Program-made: the position numbers and the translations under genes | NCBI GenBank assembly: GCA_002708995.1 | Contig: PAPT01000033.1 | Coordinates: forward strand, 1 to 64,000 | Source of the DNA: Geminicoccus sp. | Lineage (GTDB): Bacteria; Pseudomonadota; Alphaproteobacteria; UBA7985 | Direction: 5' to 3' | DNA: 64,000 nucleotides | The notes under the pieces: generated by a model | Told to the model about the DNA's origin: nothing | Database searches by the model: none | Seen by the model: only the letters and a program-made list of their open reading frames with translations | Shown here: positions 29,462 through 39,300 of the stretch, one piece after another | Layout: each line of letters begins with the position of its first letter | How positions within the stretch are numbered: position 1 is the stretch's first letter

Positions 29462-30583
29462 TCAGTCTTCCTTCGTGTCCCAAGGGCGAGGGGTCAGGGG
29501 CGTTCCGTCAGCCCGCGCCTGTAGCAGGTGGTCAGCGAGTACGATCGCCATCATGGCCTCGGCCACAGGCACGCCGCGAATGGCAACGCAGGGGTCGTGA
29601 CGGCCCTTGGTCACAACCTCCACGGCTTCACCGAAGCGGTTCAGTGAGCGGCGTGGGGTCAGTATGGATGAGGTGGGCTTGATCGCCAGCCGGGCGACCA
29701 CGGGCTGGCCCGTGCTCAGGCCACCGAGGATGCCGCCGGCGTGGTTGCTGGTGAACCGGGGCAGACCGTTCGTGTCTGCTTCCATCTCGTCGGCATTGCC
29801 CACTCCGTTCAGCGCAGCGGCGGTGAAACCATCACCGATTTCCACGCCCTTAGCGGCGTTGATGGTCATCAGCGCAGCCGCAATGTCGCTGTCGAGCTTG
29901 TCGTAAATCGGCTGACCCAGACCGGCTGGCACACCATCGGCGACCACTTCGATCACGCCGCCGGCGGAGTTTCCGTCTTTGCGCAACTGGTCCAGCGCTT
30001 CAGCCCAAGCGGTTGCCGCCTTGGCATCAGGGCAGAAAAAGGCGTTTTCAGCGACCTGATCCCAGTCCCAGGCGCCGCGGTCGAGCCCGTGGCCGCCCAT
30101 GGCCACCAGCGCCCCACGCACAATGATAGGCGAGGGCGGCAGCTCGCGTAGGATGACCTCGGCGATAGCGCCGGCTGCGACCCGCATCGCTGTCTCGCGC
30201 GCCGACGACCGGCCGCCCCCGCGATAGTCGCGCAGGCCATATTTCTGCCAGTAGGTGAAATCAGCGTGGCCTGGGCGGAACTGATCCCGGATTTCGCCAT
30301 AGTCCTTCGAGCGCTGGTCGCCGTTGTGGATGATCAAGCCAATGGGTGATCCGGTGGTGCGGCCCTCAAAAACTCCAGAAACGATGCTGACTTCATCACC
30401 TTCGCGACGCTGGGTCACGTACTTGCTCGTGCCAGGCTTGCGCCGGTCGAGGTCGGGCTGAATGTCTGCCTCACTCAGGCTGAGCCCGGCAGGCACGCCG
30501 TCGACCACGCAGCCGATCTGGGGGCCGTGGCTCTCGCCGAAGGTGGTGAAGCGGAACAGCGTTCCGAATGAATTCCCGGCCAT
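29462..30583 (-). CDS. aroC: Chorismate synthase
   Basis: 373 residues; makes chorismate from EPSP, the last step of the shikimate pathway, using reduced FMN. The N-terminus [26 protein letters not shown], then [25 protein letters not shown] and [18 protein letters not shown] are the family signatures. Eight bases after fabI and four before the reductase, so one operon. Confidence 0.98.
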   Translation of the reverse strand: MAGNSFGTLFRFTTFGESHGPQIGCVVDGVPAGLSLSEADIQPDLDRRKPGTSKYVTQRREGDEVSIVSGVFEGRTTGSPIGLIIHNGDQRSKDYGEIRDQFRPGHADFTYWQKYGLRDYRGGGRSSARETAMRVAAGAIAEVILRELPPSPIIVRGALVAMGGHGLDRGAWDWDQVAENAFFCPDAKAATAWAEALDQLRKDGNSAGGVIEVVADGVPAGLGQPIYDKLDSDIAAALMTINAAKGVEIGDGFTAAALNGVGNADEMEADTNGLPRFTSNHAGGILGGLSTGQPVVARLAIKPTSSILTPRRSLNRFGEAVEVVTKGRHDPCVAIRGVPVAEAMMAIVLADHLLQARADGTPLTPRPWDTKED

Positions 30584-30591
30584 AGGCAGCT

Positions 30592-31425
30592 TCAGCCCTT
30601 TTTGGTGGCGGTCTCGCTGAGCAGATCGCCCAGCTCACCGGCCTTGTCCATGGCGATCATACCATTGATGTTGGCCCCGCCGTCGACGTAGTGGATTTCG
30701 CCCGTTACCCCGTTGGACCAGGGTGAAATCAGATACAGGCAGGCGTCGCCAACGTCCTGAATGGTGACGTTGCGGCGCAGGGGTGCGTTCAGCTCGTTCC
30801 ACTTTAGCATGGTGCGGAAGTCGCCGATGCCGGATGCGGCCAGGGTTCGGACGGGGCCGGCCGACAGACCGTTAACCCGGACCCCGCGCGGACCGAAGTC
30901 GGCAGCGAGGTAGAGCACCGAGGCCTCAAGCGCGGCCTTGGCCACACCCATGACGTTGTAGTTGGGCACGACCTTGACTGCGCCCTGATAGGTCAGGGTC
31001 ACCAGCGAGCCGCCTTCGTTCATCAGAGGCGCTGCGCGCTGCGCCACGGCCGTAAAGGAATAGACCGAGATATCCATGGTCAGCGCGAAGTTCTCGCGGC
31101 TGGTGCCCAGATATTCACCCTTAAGCTCGTCCTTGTTGGAAAACCCGATGGCGTGGACGATGAAATCGAGGCTGCCCCACTTGTCTTCCAGAGCCTTGAA
31201 CAGAGCATCAATCGAAGCATCGTCTGTCACGTCACAGGTAAGCATGTCTGCCCCTACCTGCTGGGCGAGTGGTGCTACGCGTTTTTCCAGCACTTCACCC
31301 TGGTAGGAAAAGGCAAGCTCTGCGCCTTCACGCGCGGCAGACTGGGCGATACCCCAGGCAATGGACTTATCGTTGGCCACGCCCATGATCAGACCACGCT
31401 TGCCGGCCAGAACGCCCTTGCTCAT
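30592..31425 (-). CDS. fabI: Enoyl-ACP reductase (NADH), FabI
   Basis: 277-residue short-chain dehydrogenase that completes each fatty acid elongation cycle. The FabI form of the NAD motif, [13 protein letters not shown] (residues 15-27), and the catalytic Tyr-X6-Lys [13 protein letters not shown] are clear, as is [14 protein letters not shown]. First gene of a three-gene operon; a repeat island precedes it. Confidence 0.97.
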   Translation of the reverse strand: MSKGVLAGKRGLIMGVANDKSIAWGIAQSAAREGAELAFSYQGEVLEKRVAPLAQQVGADMLTCDVTDDASIDALFKALEDKWGSLDFIVHAIGFSNKDELKGEYLGTSRENFALTMDISVYSFTAVAQRAAPLMNEGGSLVTLTYQGAVKVVPNYNVMGVAKAALEASVLYLAADFGPRGVRVNGLSAGPVRTLAASGIGDFRTMLKWNELNAPLRRNVTIQDVGDACLYLISPWSNGVTGEIHYVDGGANINGMIAMDKAGELGDLLSETATKKG

Positions 31426-31534
31426 GCTCGTTTCCTTCCGTGAAAGATGTCCTGTTTGAACTCGGCTCTATTTTACCTCCCGCGGTCTGACTGGTGCAAG
31501 CCGGTGCAGCGCTTCTCAGCTCTGCTCCCTCTGT

Positions 31535-31950
31535 TGCGGGCTCGATTTGACGCCACTTCACGGCTTACAAAGCTCTCCCGCGCAATCAAACGGACAGGCT
31601 GCGCTGTGCGCGACCCGACGTCCTTTCGCATTTTTCACTGAAAATGCGCGTGGGAGGGCCGAAGGCCGCGAAGCGGCCAAGGCCCGACCGCACCACCTAT
31701 CATTTGACACTCAACACGCTTCGCTTTGAGCGTCACTTCAGTTGACGCGCACCAACCTCCGCTTTGCGTGTCGCTTCAGCTGAAGCGCAACGGGTAGAGT
31801 TCATCCTGAGCCTGCCGAAGGACTTTAAGTGTTATTGGCGTGAAGAGCTCCAACGCGCTCACAGCGAAGCTTATTGAGCGCAAAGCAAAGAATTGCGCGA
31901 CACTTGGCCCCGCCGCGCGAAGCGCGGTCGGGGACAAGTCGGCGCAATCG
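31535..31950. repeat. Dispersed intergenic repeat island (copy 4)
   Basis: A full core begins near 31535 (ttgcgggctcgatttgacgc, aacggacaggctgcgc) and is followed by a palindrome cgcatttttcactgaaaatgcg (about 31627-31648). The middle (31690-31890) holds gctcaacacgcttcgctttgagcg-type inverted repeats, and 31916-31947 carries the end module identical in reverse to 439-470. The island fills the gap between fabI and the next, divergent gene. No gene found in it. Confidence 0.85.
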
Positions 31951-31964
31951 CTAGGCGCCGGACA

Positions 31965-34154
31965 GTGGTTTTGCTAAGGAAGGACATCCCACGGCGAAAG
32001 GCAGCCACTTCCTTGACCCTCTATGACGCCTTTGATGCACCTGTCGGCACCCGCGAGACAGACCAGACCTTGCGCGCCATCGCACGCCGGGCATGGCAGG
32101 TGTATTTTGCGCGCCTCATGCCCGTTTGGGCTGGTGTTCTGACCTTCGCCACCGTCGTCTTTGGGTTACCGGGCCTGGTTCTGTTGGCGCAGGCCCTGGC
32201 GCCTGTCTTCGGCAATCCCTTTGAGACCATGGACGTGGCCCGGTCTTCATCTCCGCTGGGGCTGGGATTGACCGGGCTGGCGGTTTGGTCAGCGCCCCTG
32301 ACAGACTGGCTTCGCCCGACCTTCGACCGGTTCGGATTGGAGAGCCTCGCAGTCGGTGGTGCCTGTTTGCTGACGCTGACAGCCCTGCTCCGGGCTGCAG
32401 GTGCGCGCCAGTGGTATCAGTCAGTCTACGACGACATTCCCCGGCGCAGGCTGGTGTTGACCGGATTGCTGGCGGTCCTGCTCCCGCTCATGGCCGGGAC
32501 TCAGCTCGGGCTTGCGGGGACGATGATCGCCGCGACCGGGGAAGCGCCGAGACTGGCGGCGGCGGTGGTGTGGCTGGTGAATGGTCTGGTCCTGATGCTG
32601 GTACTGTTTGTCGTATTCCTGACCTTCTCGCTGCGGCGACCCGCCTTCGGTGCGCTGCTGTTCGGGGCGGGACTGTCGAGCCTCGGCCTCTGTGGATTGC
32701 TGGCGCTGTCCACCTTGGTGCTCGAAGGCGGATCCTTGAGTGGTAATGCCGGAGCGCAGACCAGCAGACTCGGACTAGCGGCAGCGATCACTGTTCTCGC
32801 CATCCTCTATCTGGGCTGGGCGACCGTGCTCGCCGGGTCGCAGCTGGCGGTCAGCTTTGCCCGGCGTAAAGACCCGGTCGACAGCTTCCTCCAAGCGGGT
32901 CGGGGTGAGCAGCTTGACTTCGGACTCCGTCTGGTTCGCGATCTCGAAGCGCAGACACGCCTTCGCCGGTGGGCGAGGGTCGAGGATCTGGCGGCCTCGC
33001 TGCGCGCGCACCCGGCCATGATCACCTTTGCGCTAGACCGCCTGCGCCGGTCCGGGTTGGTGGAATTCGACGAAGAGGATCAGCGACCCCCGCGCCGCTG
33101 GGGGATCTGCGATGATCTCGAAGTGCTGAGCCTGCACGACCTGTCGCGTGCCATGGGGACCCACCTCGAGCCATCTCCCGGGTTGCACGGTGGTGCTGCA
33201 GAAGACGTGATCGAGGGCCTTGCTGCGCGCGAGCAGCTGGCACAGGGACAGAACCTGCTCAGCCTGTTCAGGGACGAGGGCGATGCCGCGCTGGCGCCCG
33301 GCGCGCCCATGCTTGCAGTCGATGACGCCCGCTTCGGGCTCGCGGATATCGATGCTGTGGCTGGTGCACCGCTGTTTCATCCAACGGCCGAGCTGGTTGA
33401 CCGTTCCGCCGGGGATAATGGCAGACCGCTGGAGGCCGAGCCTGGTTATATCTTCGTCGATGCTGTGCTGGGAGAACAGGTCAGTCTGGGGGAAGCAGGC
33501 CATGGAGCAGGTGCCGGAGAGGCGCTGGACTTGACCCGGGACATGCGTCTGCGGGATGATTATGCGATGAATATGGCACCAGACCCGAGCTCATCGACTG
33601 CGACCCGTCCGGAAGACCCCGAGGCAAATCAGCAGCGCGACGACAGCGACGCAATGCCCGTGATCCTCGGGCAAGCGTCGCCGCTTGCCACTGTCCAGCG
33701 GGAGATCAACCATCTGCTCGACCTTGACTCAAGCCCGGTTGATGCAAAGGACACGGCCGGTAAAGGGGCTACAGCAACGGGGTCTGCACCAGCGTCTGAC
33801 ATGACCCCGCAGCGGGTCACGCCCCAGTACAGCTGGCACGCAGAACGAGAATCTGCACGAGAAAGAAGTGCACAAGCCGCGGAAAGCGAAGCTGGCCGCG
33901 CGACCCGCACCAGGGCTGAGATCGAGCCGGCGCCAACGCCGGCCTTTGTTGACCCGGTGGCGAGTTGGCGCGGCTTCCGTCTTCCCGGAAAGGCACGATC
34001 ATCGGCCGAGCCATTTTCCCACGCCCGTGCAGAGCCCTTTGCAGACGCGCCCGGGGCTATGTCTCAAGCGCCGGCCGGGACGTCGCTCCCGCCTCCGGCT
34101 CCGGTCCCTGCGACGGTGCAGCCCCTTCACCGGATCACTTTTGGCGCCACCTGA
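31965..34154 (+). CDS. YihY-like membrane protein with long acidic tail
   Basis: About 730 residues. Residues about 45-310 hold six or seven membrane helices in the YihY/BrkB (formerly ribonuclease BN) pattern, ending AAITVLAILYLGWATVLAGSQLA. A winged-helix-like segment follows (DFGLRLVRDLEAQTRLRRW to FALDRLRRSGLVEF). The last 350 residues are polar, acidic and Pro/Ala-rich, probably disordered and cytosolic, which ordinary members lack. The start is uncertain: GTG at 31965 or TTG at 32013; the frame upstream runs into repeat DNA. Function unknown. Confidence 0.6.
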   Translation: MVLLRKDIPRRKAATSLTLYDAFDAPVGTRETDQTLRAIARRAWQVYFARLMPVWAGVLTFATVVFGLPGLVLLAQALAPVFGNPFETMDVARSSSPLGLGLTGLAVWSAPLTDWLRPTFDRFGLESLAVGGACLLTLTALLRAAGARQWYQSVYDDIPRRRLVLTGLLAVLLPLMAGTQLGLAGTMIAATGEAPRLAAAVVWLVNGLVLMLVLFVVFLTFSLRRPAFGALLFGAGLSSLGLCGLLALSTLVLEGGSLSGNAGAQTSRLGLAAAITVLAILYLGWATVLAGSQLAVSFARRKDPVDSFLQAGRGEQLDFGLRLVRDLEAQTRLRRWARVEDLAASLRAHPAMITFALDRLRRSGLVEFDEEDQRPPRRWGICDDLEVLSLHDLSRAMGTHLEPSPGLHGGAAEDVIEGLAAREQLAQGQNLLSLFRDEGDAALAPGAPMLAVDDARFGLADIDAVAGAPLFHPTAELVDRSAGDNGRPLEAEPGYIFVDAVLGEQVSLGEAGHGAGAGEALDLTRDMRLRDDYAMNMAPDPSSSTATRPEDPEANQQRDDSDAMPVILGQASPLATVQREINHLLDLDSSPVDAKDTAGKGATATGSAPASDMTPQRVTPQYSWHAERESARERSAQAAESEAGRATRTRAEIEPAPTPAFVDPVASWRGFRLPGKARSSAEPFSHARAEPFADAPGAMSQAPAGTSLPPPAPVPATVQPLHRITFGAT

Positions 34155-34202
34155 AGCGGAACAGCCCTTAACGTCGTCGACGACCCGAGGAGAGACACCA
34201 TC

Positions 34203-34799
34203 ATGAGCTTCCGTGTTCAGGACCCACTCACTCTGTTCAGCCAGTGGCTTGAAGAAGCCAAAGCGACGGAGGTCAATGACCCCAACGCCATGGCACTGGC
34301 GACCCTCGATGGCGACGGCACGCTGAGCAACCGTATCGTCCTGCTCAAAGGCCACGATGGTCTGGGATTTCGTTTCTTCACGAATTTCGAGGGACGCAAG
34401 GGACGGGCCTTGCGGGACAACCCTCGTGCCGCTGCGCTGTTCCACTGGAAAACACTTGATCGTCAGGTTCGGCTGGAAGGTCCTGTCGAACGCCTCAGTG
34501 CGGAAGAATCACAGGCCTACTACGACACACGCGCGCGCGGGTCGCGCATTGGCGCCTGGGCGAGTCTTCAATCACAGCCTCTGCCCCATCGCTCTGCACT
34601 CGAGGGCCGGATTGAGGACTTTGTAGCGCGCTTTGAGGGTCAGGACCAATTTGCCAAGCCAGATTATTGGGGTGGTTTCATCCTGAGGCCAATGGCGATG
34701 GAATTCTGGAGGGCGGGCGAATTCCGGCTGCACGAGCGCGTGCGCCTGACGCGACTTAACCTCGATTCAGGCTGGACAGAAACGCCACTCTACCCCTGA
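34203..34799 (+). CDS. pdxH: Pyridoxamine/pyridoxine 5'-phosphate oxidase
   Basis: 198-residue FMN enzyme forming pyridoxal 5'-phosphate. NAMALATLDGDGTLSNRIVLLKG, FFTNFEGRKGRALRDNPRAAALFHW (FMN site), RGSRIGAWAS and the C-terminal RLHERVRLTRL are signatures. ATG preceded by gaggagag. 48 bases after the YihY-like gene; possibly cotranscribed. Confidence 0.96.
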   Translation: MSFRVQDPLTLFSQWLEEAKATEVNDPNAMALATLDGDGTLSNRIVLLKGHDGLGFRFFTNFEGRKGRALRDNPRAAALFHWKTLDRQVRLEGPVERLSAEESQAYYDTRARGSRIGAWASLQSQPLPHRSALEGRIEDFVARFEGQDQFAKPDYWGGFILRPMAMEFWRAGEFRLHERVRLTRLNLDSGWTETPLYP

Positions 34800-34814
34800 T
34801 CCAAGCAAGTTCGA

Positions 34815-34979
34815 TGGTTGCGGGCTCGATTTGACGCTGCTTCGCGGCTTTCAAATCTCCCCCGCGCAATTAAACGGACAGGCCGCGCTATGCGCGGCCT
34901 GACATCTTTTCGCATTTTCTATGAAAATGCGCGACGCCTTGGCGAAGACCGCGAAGCGGTCGAGACAAGTCGGCGCAAC
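34815..34979. repeat. Dispersed intergenic repeat (copy 5)
   Basis: A complete single copy: gcgggctcgatttgacgctg, caaatctcccccgcgcaatt, aacggacaggccgcgc, then the palindrome cgcattttctatgaaaatgcg (about 34913-34933) and the end acaagtcggcgcaac. It lies between two convergent genes. Confidence 0.85.
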
Positions 34980-35981
34980 TCAGATTTCGTCAGCCAGCAC
35001 AAAGGCCCGCAGCATCCGGTCAGGGTTGGTGACCGCACCGGAGCCTTCCGCCCCGCGCTTGATCTGATCGACGGCCTCCATCCCCACCAGCACTTCGCCA
35101 ATGATGGTGTACTGACCATCGAGGAAGGGCCCGTCTTCGAACATAATAAAGAATTGCGAGTTGGCGGAATCCGGAGACTGCGACCGCGCCATACCAACCG
35201 TTCCCCGGGTAAAGCTGGCCACCTCAGGCGCGGAGAATTCCGCCGGCAGGTCCAGTTTTTCCGAGCCACCGCGCCCGGTCCCCGTCGGATCACCCGTCTG
35301 AGCCATGAAGCCATCGATCACCCGGTGGAACACTACGCCGTCGTAGAAGCCCTCCCGCGAAAGCTCCAGCATCCGCGCGGCATGCTGCGGCGCAAGATCG
35401 TCGCGCAAATTGATGGCGATCAACCCATGACGGGTGTCGATCATCATCGTTTTCTCCGGCACGCCACCTGCCGCCGCAACCTGATCAGCCACCTGCGCCA
35501 GAGACGGCTTTGCGACGCTGTCAAAGCCCGACAGCACCGACAGCGCCAGCGATCCGGCTGTGGTCTCAGGGTAGAGGATTACGGCTGCCTGAAACGCAAT
35601 CGGCTGGCCGATTTCTAGCGCACGGGCGAGCACGGCTTCGCCACCCTCGCCCTCAAATCGTGCCTGACAAAGGAGATTACCGTAGGCGGGCACGCCCAGC
35701 GCGCCAAAGGACGCCGGCGGCAGGTCAAGCGTGATCAGCAGCGACTGCCCTTCAGCAATAGCGCTCAAGGCCGCATCGATCGCCAGCCCCTCAGGCACAG
35801 CGTCCAGCGTCTGCGTGCTGACGTCGAACCCGGCATCATTCAGCGAACCAACGACCGCTGACCGACACCCGGCATCAACATCGGCCCCGGCTACGACCAT
35901 GGTCGGCTGCGCCGCTGCCACCTGGGCGATCCCAAAAGAAGTGGCAAGAATCAGAATACTGGCGGTCAGTAGCTTGGTCAT
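34980..35981 (-). CDS. Exported peptidyl-prolyl isomerase with N-terminal extra domain
   Basis: 333 residues from the ATG at 35981: signal peptide (SILILATSFGIAQVAAA), a domain of about 150 residues without recognised family (with cysteines in DAGCRSAV and LLCQARF), then a cyclophilin domain (GFYDGVVFHRVIDGFMAQTGD with the catalytic Arg, SANSQFFIMF, GQYTIIGEV). Assists periplasmic protein folding. Followed upstream on the same strand by a second exported cyclophilin after a terminator-like hairpin. Confidence 0.9.
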   Translation of the reverse strand: MTKLLTASILILATSFGIAQVAAAQPTMVVAGADVDAGCRSAVVGSLNDAGFDVSTQTLDAVPEGLAIDAALSAIAEGQSLLITLDLPPASFGALGVPAYGNLLCQARFEGEGGEAVLARALEIGQPIAFQAAVILYPETTAGSLALSVLSGFDSVAKPSLAQVADQVAAAGGVPEKTMMIDTRHGLIAINLRDDLAPQHAARMLELSREGFYDGVVFHRVIDGFMAQTGDPTGTGRGGSEKLDLPAEFSAPEVASFTRGTVGMARSQSPDSANSQFFIMFEDGPFLDGQYTIIGEVLVGMEAVDQIKRGAEGSGAVTNPDRMLRAFVLADEI

Positions 35982-36140
35982 CGACGATGGTCCTCTGTGG
36001 TTGCGAACGCGGATGCGCAAACGGATGTACTCGAACGTGAGCCCAGATCAGAGCTACGATACGAGCTAAGATAGCGCTAAGTTAATGTGGTTTCGGGCGT
36101 ATTGGAACCGCCAATTAGGCGTAGGTCGGTTGATTCCCAA

Positions 36141-36178
36141 TAAAATAGCCGCGGGCCGAAATTGTGACTCGCGGCTAT
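36141..36178 (-). terminator. Hairpin between the two cyclophilin genes
   Basis: Nine-base stem atagccgcg/cgcggctat (36145-36153 with 36170-36178), 16-base loop, followed on the minus strand by TTTTATT. Suited to end the transcript of the upstream lipoprotein gene. Confidence 0.6.
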
Positions 36179-36267
36179 CGATATTGAGGCGCAAATCCGG
36201 TCAGACCATGACGGTGGCCGAACAGGACCGCAAGACGCTGTAGGCCCACTGGTGGGGCGGGCAGACC

Positions 36268-36993
36268 TTAGCCGTCAGCGCCCAGAGTGACCGCAATCAT
36301 CGTGTCAGGCTCACCGGCGAAAGACGTGCCGTTCTGACCCGCGCCCTTGGTGATGTTGTCGACGAACTCCATGCCGCTGCGCACCTGCCCGAAGACCGTA
36401 TACTGGCCGTTCAAGAATGAACCCTCGGCGAACATAATGAAGAACTGCGAGTTGGCGGAGTTCGGGTTCTGCGCCCGCGCCATGCCCAGCGTTCCCCGCT
36501 CGAAGGGTACGTTGGAGAATTCAGCCGGCAGGTCCGGCAGCCTGGAGCCACCCGTGCCATCGCCGCGCGGGTCGCCGGTCTGCGCCATGAAACCATCGAT
36601 CACACGGTGGAATTTGATGCCGTTGTAGAAGCCGTCACGGGTCAGCTCCTTGATGCGGGCGACGTGCAGCGGCGCGACGTCAGGAAGCAGCTCGATGACG
36701 ACCGTGCCGTCTTTGAGCTGGATGTTGAGGGTGTTTTCGGGATCCAAGGCAGGGGCCTCCTGTGTTGACGCCGACCCAGCAGCGGGTGCGGCGGCGATGA
36801 ATGATGTCTGATCGGAGACATAGGACATATCTGAGCCAGAAGAAGATGAGTCGATCACGCGCAGGTCGGCCCCGCTTGAAGCGGCGCTGTCGGCGGCGTC
36901 CCGCCCACCAAAGCGATCGAGCACGCTGCAGCCCGACACCAGGCCAAAGACCGCAAGGGCGGTGATCACAAGAATGGTCAGAAGGAACCGCAT
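36268..36993 (-). CDS. Peptidyl-prolyl isomerase, lipoprotein
   Basis: 241 residues from the ATG at 36993. The lipobox LVSGC (Cys about residue 22) predicts lipid anchoring in the periplasm, followed by a Ser/Asp-rich linker of about 60 residues and a cyclophilin domain (GFYNGIKFHRVIDGFMAQTGD, SANSQFFIMFAEG, GQYTVFGQV). Its core closely resembles the neighbouring enzyme at 34980, so the pair probably arose by duplication. An alternative TTG at 37011 is less likely. Confidence 0.92.
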   Translation of the reverse strand: MRFLLTILVITALAVFGLVSGCSVLDRFGGRDAADSAASSGADLRVIDSSSSGSDMSYVSDQTSFIAAAPAAGSASTQEAPALDPENTLNIQLKDGTVVIELLPDVAPLHVARIKELTRDGFYNGIKFHRVIDGFMAQTGDPRGDGTGGSRLPDLPAEFSNVPFERGTLGMARAQNPNSANSQFFIMFAEGSFLNGQYTVFGQVRSGMEFVDNITKGAGQNGTSFAGEPDTMIAVTLGADG

Positions 36994-37182
36994 AGCACGC
37001 GTCTTTCCCAATCAGTTGGTGAAGTCAGTTAGTGAACCTGGGCCGCCAGCCTCGGCTGGCTGGCGCAGCGCCAGCCCGACGGCCGCAATCCGTGGATGCG
37101 GGAAGCGACGATCGACCCCGCAGCGATGTGGGAACCGGCACCGGTGTCGACATGGGTATCGACGGCCTCCCGTGCTCTTTCT

Positions 37183-38400
37183 CTAAAGCCCCATGACCCG
37201 CTTGAGCTCTTCGTCGAGCTTGTCGAGGAACTGGGAGGTGGTCAGCCAGCCCTGATCAGGGGATACCAGCAGCGCTAGATCCTTGGTCATGAAGCCCTGC
37301 TCAACCGTGCTCACGCACACCGATTCCAGCGCCTGGGCGAAGTTCACCACCTCCGGCGTGTCGTCGAACTGACCGCGGTAGAACAGGCCACGGGTCCAGG
37401 CGTAGATCGATGCAATCGGGTTGGTGGAGGTCTCCTTACCCTGCTGGTGCAGGCGGTAGTGACGGGTAACGGTGCCGTGCGCAGCCTCGGCCTCGACGGT
37501 CTTGCCGTCGGGGGTCATGAGCACCGAGGTCATCAGACCCAATGAGCCGAAGCCCTGCGCCACGGTGTCCGACTGGACGTCGCCGTCATAGTTCTTACAG
37601 GCCCAGACAAAGCCGCCGGACCACTTGAGCGCCGCAGCAACCATGTCGTCGATCAGGCGGTGTTCGTAGGTGATGCCCGCCTCGGCGAACTTGTCTTTGA
37701 ATTCGGTCTCGAAGACGTGCTGGAATAGGTCTTTGAACCGGCCGTCGTACTTCTTCATGATCGTGTTCTTGGTCGACAGGTATACGGGCCAGCCAAGGTT
37801 GAGGCCGTAGTTCATGCACGCCCGGGCAAAGCCGATGATCGACTCATCGAGGTTGTACATGCCCATGGCGATCCCGGCTTCTTCGAAGTCGAAAACCGGG
37901 TATTCGACCGCCTCGCCGCCGTCGGCCGGCTCGAACACCATCTTGAGATGACCCGCGCCCGGCACGAGGAAATCGGTAGCTCGGTACTGGTCACCGAAGG
38001 CGTGACGGCCGATGACGATCGGCTGGGTCCAGCCGGGGACCAGGCGCGGCACGTTGGACATGATGATGGGCTGGCGGAACACCGTACCGCCGAGGATGTT
38101 GCGGATCGTACCGTTGGGCGAGCGGTACATCTTTTTCAGCCCGAACTCTTCGACCCGCGCCTCGTCCGGGGTGATGGTCGCACACTTGACGCCGACCCCG
38201 AACTCCTTGATCGCGTTAGCCGCGTCGATGGTAATCTGGTCATCAGTCTCGTCGCGACGCTCCATGCCCAGATCGTAGTACTGCAGGTCCACGTCGAGGT
38301 AGGGAAGGATCAGCCGGTCCTTAATGAAAGACCAGATGATGCGGGTCATCTCATCGCCATCGAGCTCAATGATGGGTGTCTTAACGCTAATCTTGGACAT
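37183..38400 (-). CDS. icd: Isocitrate dehydrogenase (NADP+), eukaryotic type
   Basis: 405 residues; oxidises isocitrate to 2-oxoglutarate in the TCA cycle. The subfamily II pattern typical of alphaproteobacteria and eukaryotes is clear: [48 protein letters not shown] (substrate Ser/Arg), [29 protein letters not shown] and [16 protein letters not shown] at 38400 is preferred to a start six codons upstream. Monocistronic. Confidence 0.97.
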   Translation of the reverse strand: MSKISVKTPIIELDGDEMTRIIWSFIKDRLILPYLDVDLQYYDLGMERRDETDDQITIDAANAIKEFGVGVKCATITPDEARVEEFGLKKMYRSPNGTIRNILGGTVFRQPIIMSNVPRLVPGWTQPIVIGRHAFGDQYRATDFLVPGAGHLKMVFEPADGGEAVEYPVFDFEEAGIAMGMYNLDESIIGFARACMNYGLNLGWPVYLSTKNTIMKKYDGRFKDLFQHVFETEFKDKFAEAGITYEHRLIDDMVAAALKWSGGFVWACKNYDGDVQSDTVAQGFGSLGLMTSVLMTPDGKTVEAEAAHGTVTRHYRLHQQGKETSTNPIASIYAWTRGLFYRGQFDDTPEVVNFAQALESVCVSTVEQGFMTKDLALLVSPDQGWLTTSQFLDKLDEELKRVMGL

Positions 38401-38694
38401 GGGTGTTCTCTCCTGCAACTCGGCAAATTCGTAGTCGCGCCAGACCGGGCCGAACCGGCAAGGGCGAATTCCGGTGCTTGGCTAGCATGGGGGCCGGGTG
38501 GCGACCAGACCCGCTCAGGGCTGCACTGGGTCGCATCTGATCAATGGATCGTCGCGAATGGAAACCGGCAGCGGGGTCATCTGGCGGGGGTCGGATCGGT
38601 CGGAGGCGGCAGGCCCGGGCAGAAGCGGCAGTACTCCTGCTCCTGCGCCTGCGGGATGACAGCGACCCTCAGCGGAGGAAGGCGCCCTCTGTGC

Positions 38695-39300
38695 TCAGCC
38701 CAGTTGCGCGGCCAGCGCCGCAGGCAGCTCTTCGGGATGACGGATCGAGGTGTAGAGATTGGTCAGCCGCGAGTGTAGGAAGCCCTGCGCCTCGACGTGG
38801 TCGACCAGATCCATCAGCGGCTGCCAGTATCCCTGCTCGGTATCAAAGAAGATGATCGGCTTGGTGTGCCGGCCCAGCTGCTTCCAGGTGATGACCTCGA
38901 AGATCTCCTCGAGCGTGCCAAAGCCGCCGGGCATGGCAACGATGGCCTGTGCCAGATCGAACATCATCCGCTTGCGGGTGTGCATGTCGGGAACCAGGCG
39001 CAGGTCCGTAACCGCCTGATGGCTGACCTCGACCCGGTCGAGAAACTCGGGAATGACGCCGATGACGTGGGCGCCAGCCACGAGGGCACCGTCGGCAACC
39101 GCGCCCATCATCCCGGTCTGACCACCGCCGTAGACCAGCCCGAGGCCAGCCTCGCCGATCACACGACCGAGGGACCCAGCGGCGGACTCGTAGCCCGCCC
39201 ACGTCCCGCCGGATGCCCCGCCGTAGACGCAGACGCGCTCGATTTCTTCCGCTGCAGGGCGTTCGGCGTGCAGGCGCTCAAACGCGGCCTCAATACTCAT
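38695..39300 (-). CDS. LOG family protein (cytokinin riboside phosphoribohydrolase type)
   Basis: 201-residue Rossmann-fold protein with the LOG motif PGGFGTLEE and GGQTGMMGAVADGAL; family members split nucleoside 5'-monophosphates to base and ribose phosphate. Its ATG overlaps the stop of the RND pump gene (TGATG), so it is translated with the efflux operon, although no link in function is known. Confidence 0.9.
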   Translation of the reverse strand: MSIEAAFERLHAERPAAEEIERVCVYGGASGGTWAGYESAAGSLGRVIGEAGLGLVYGGGQTGMMGAVADGALVAGAHVIGVIPEFLDRVEVSHQAVTDLRLVPDMHTRKRMMFDLAQAIVAMPGGFGTLEEIFEVITWKQLGRHTKPIIFFDTEQGYWQPLMDLVDHVEAQGFLHSRLTNLYTSIRHPEELPAALAAQLG

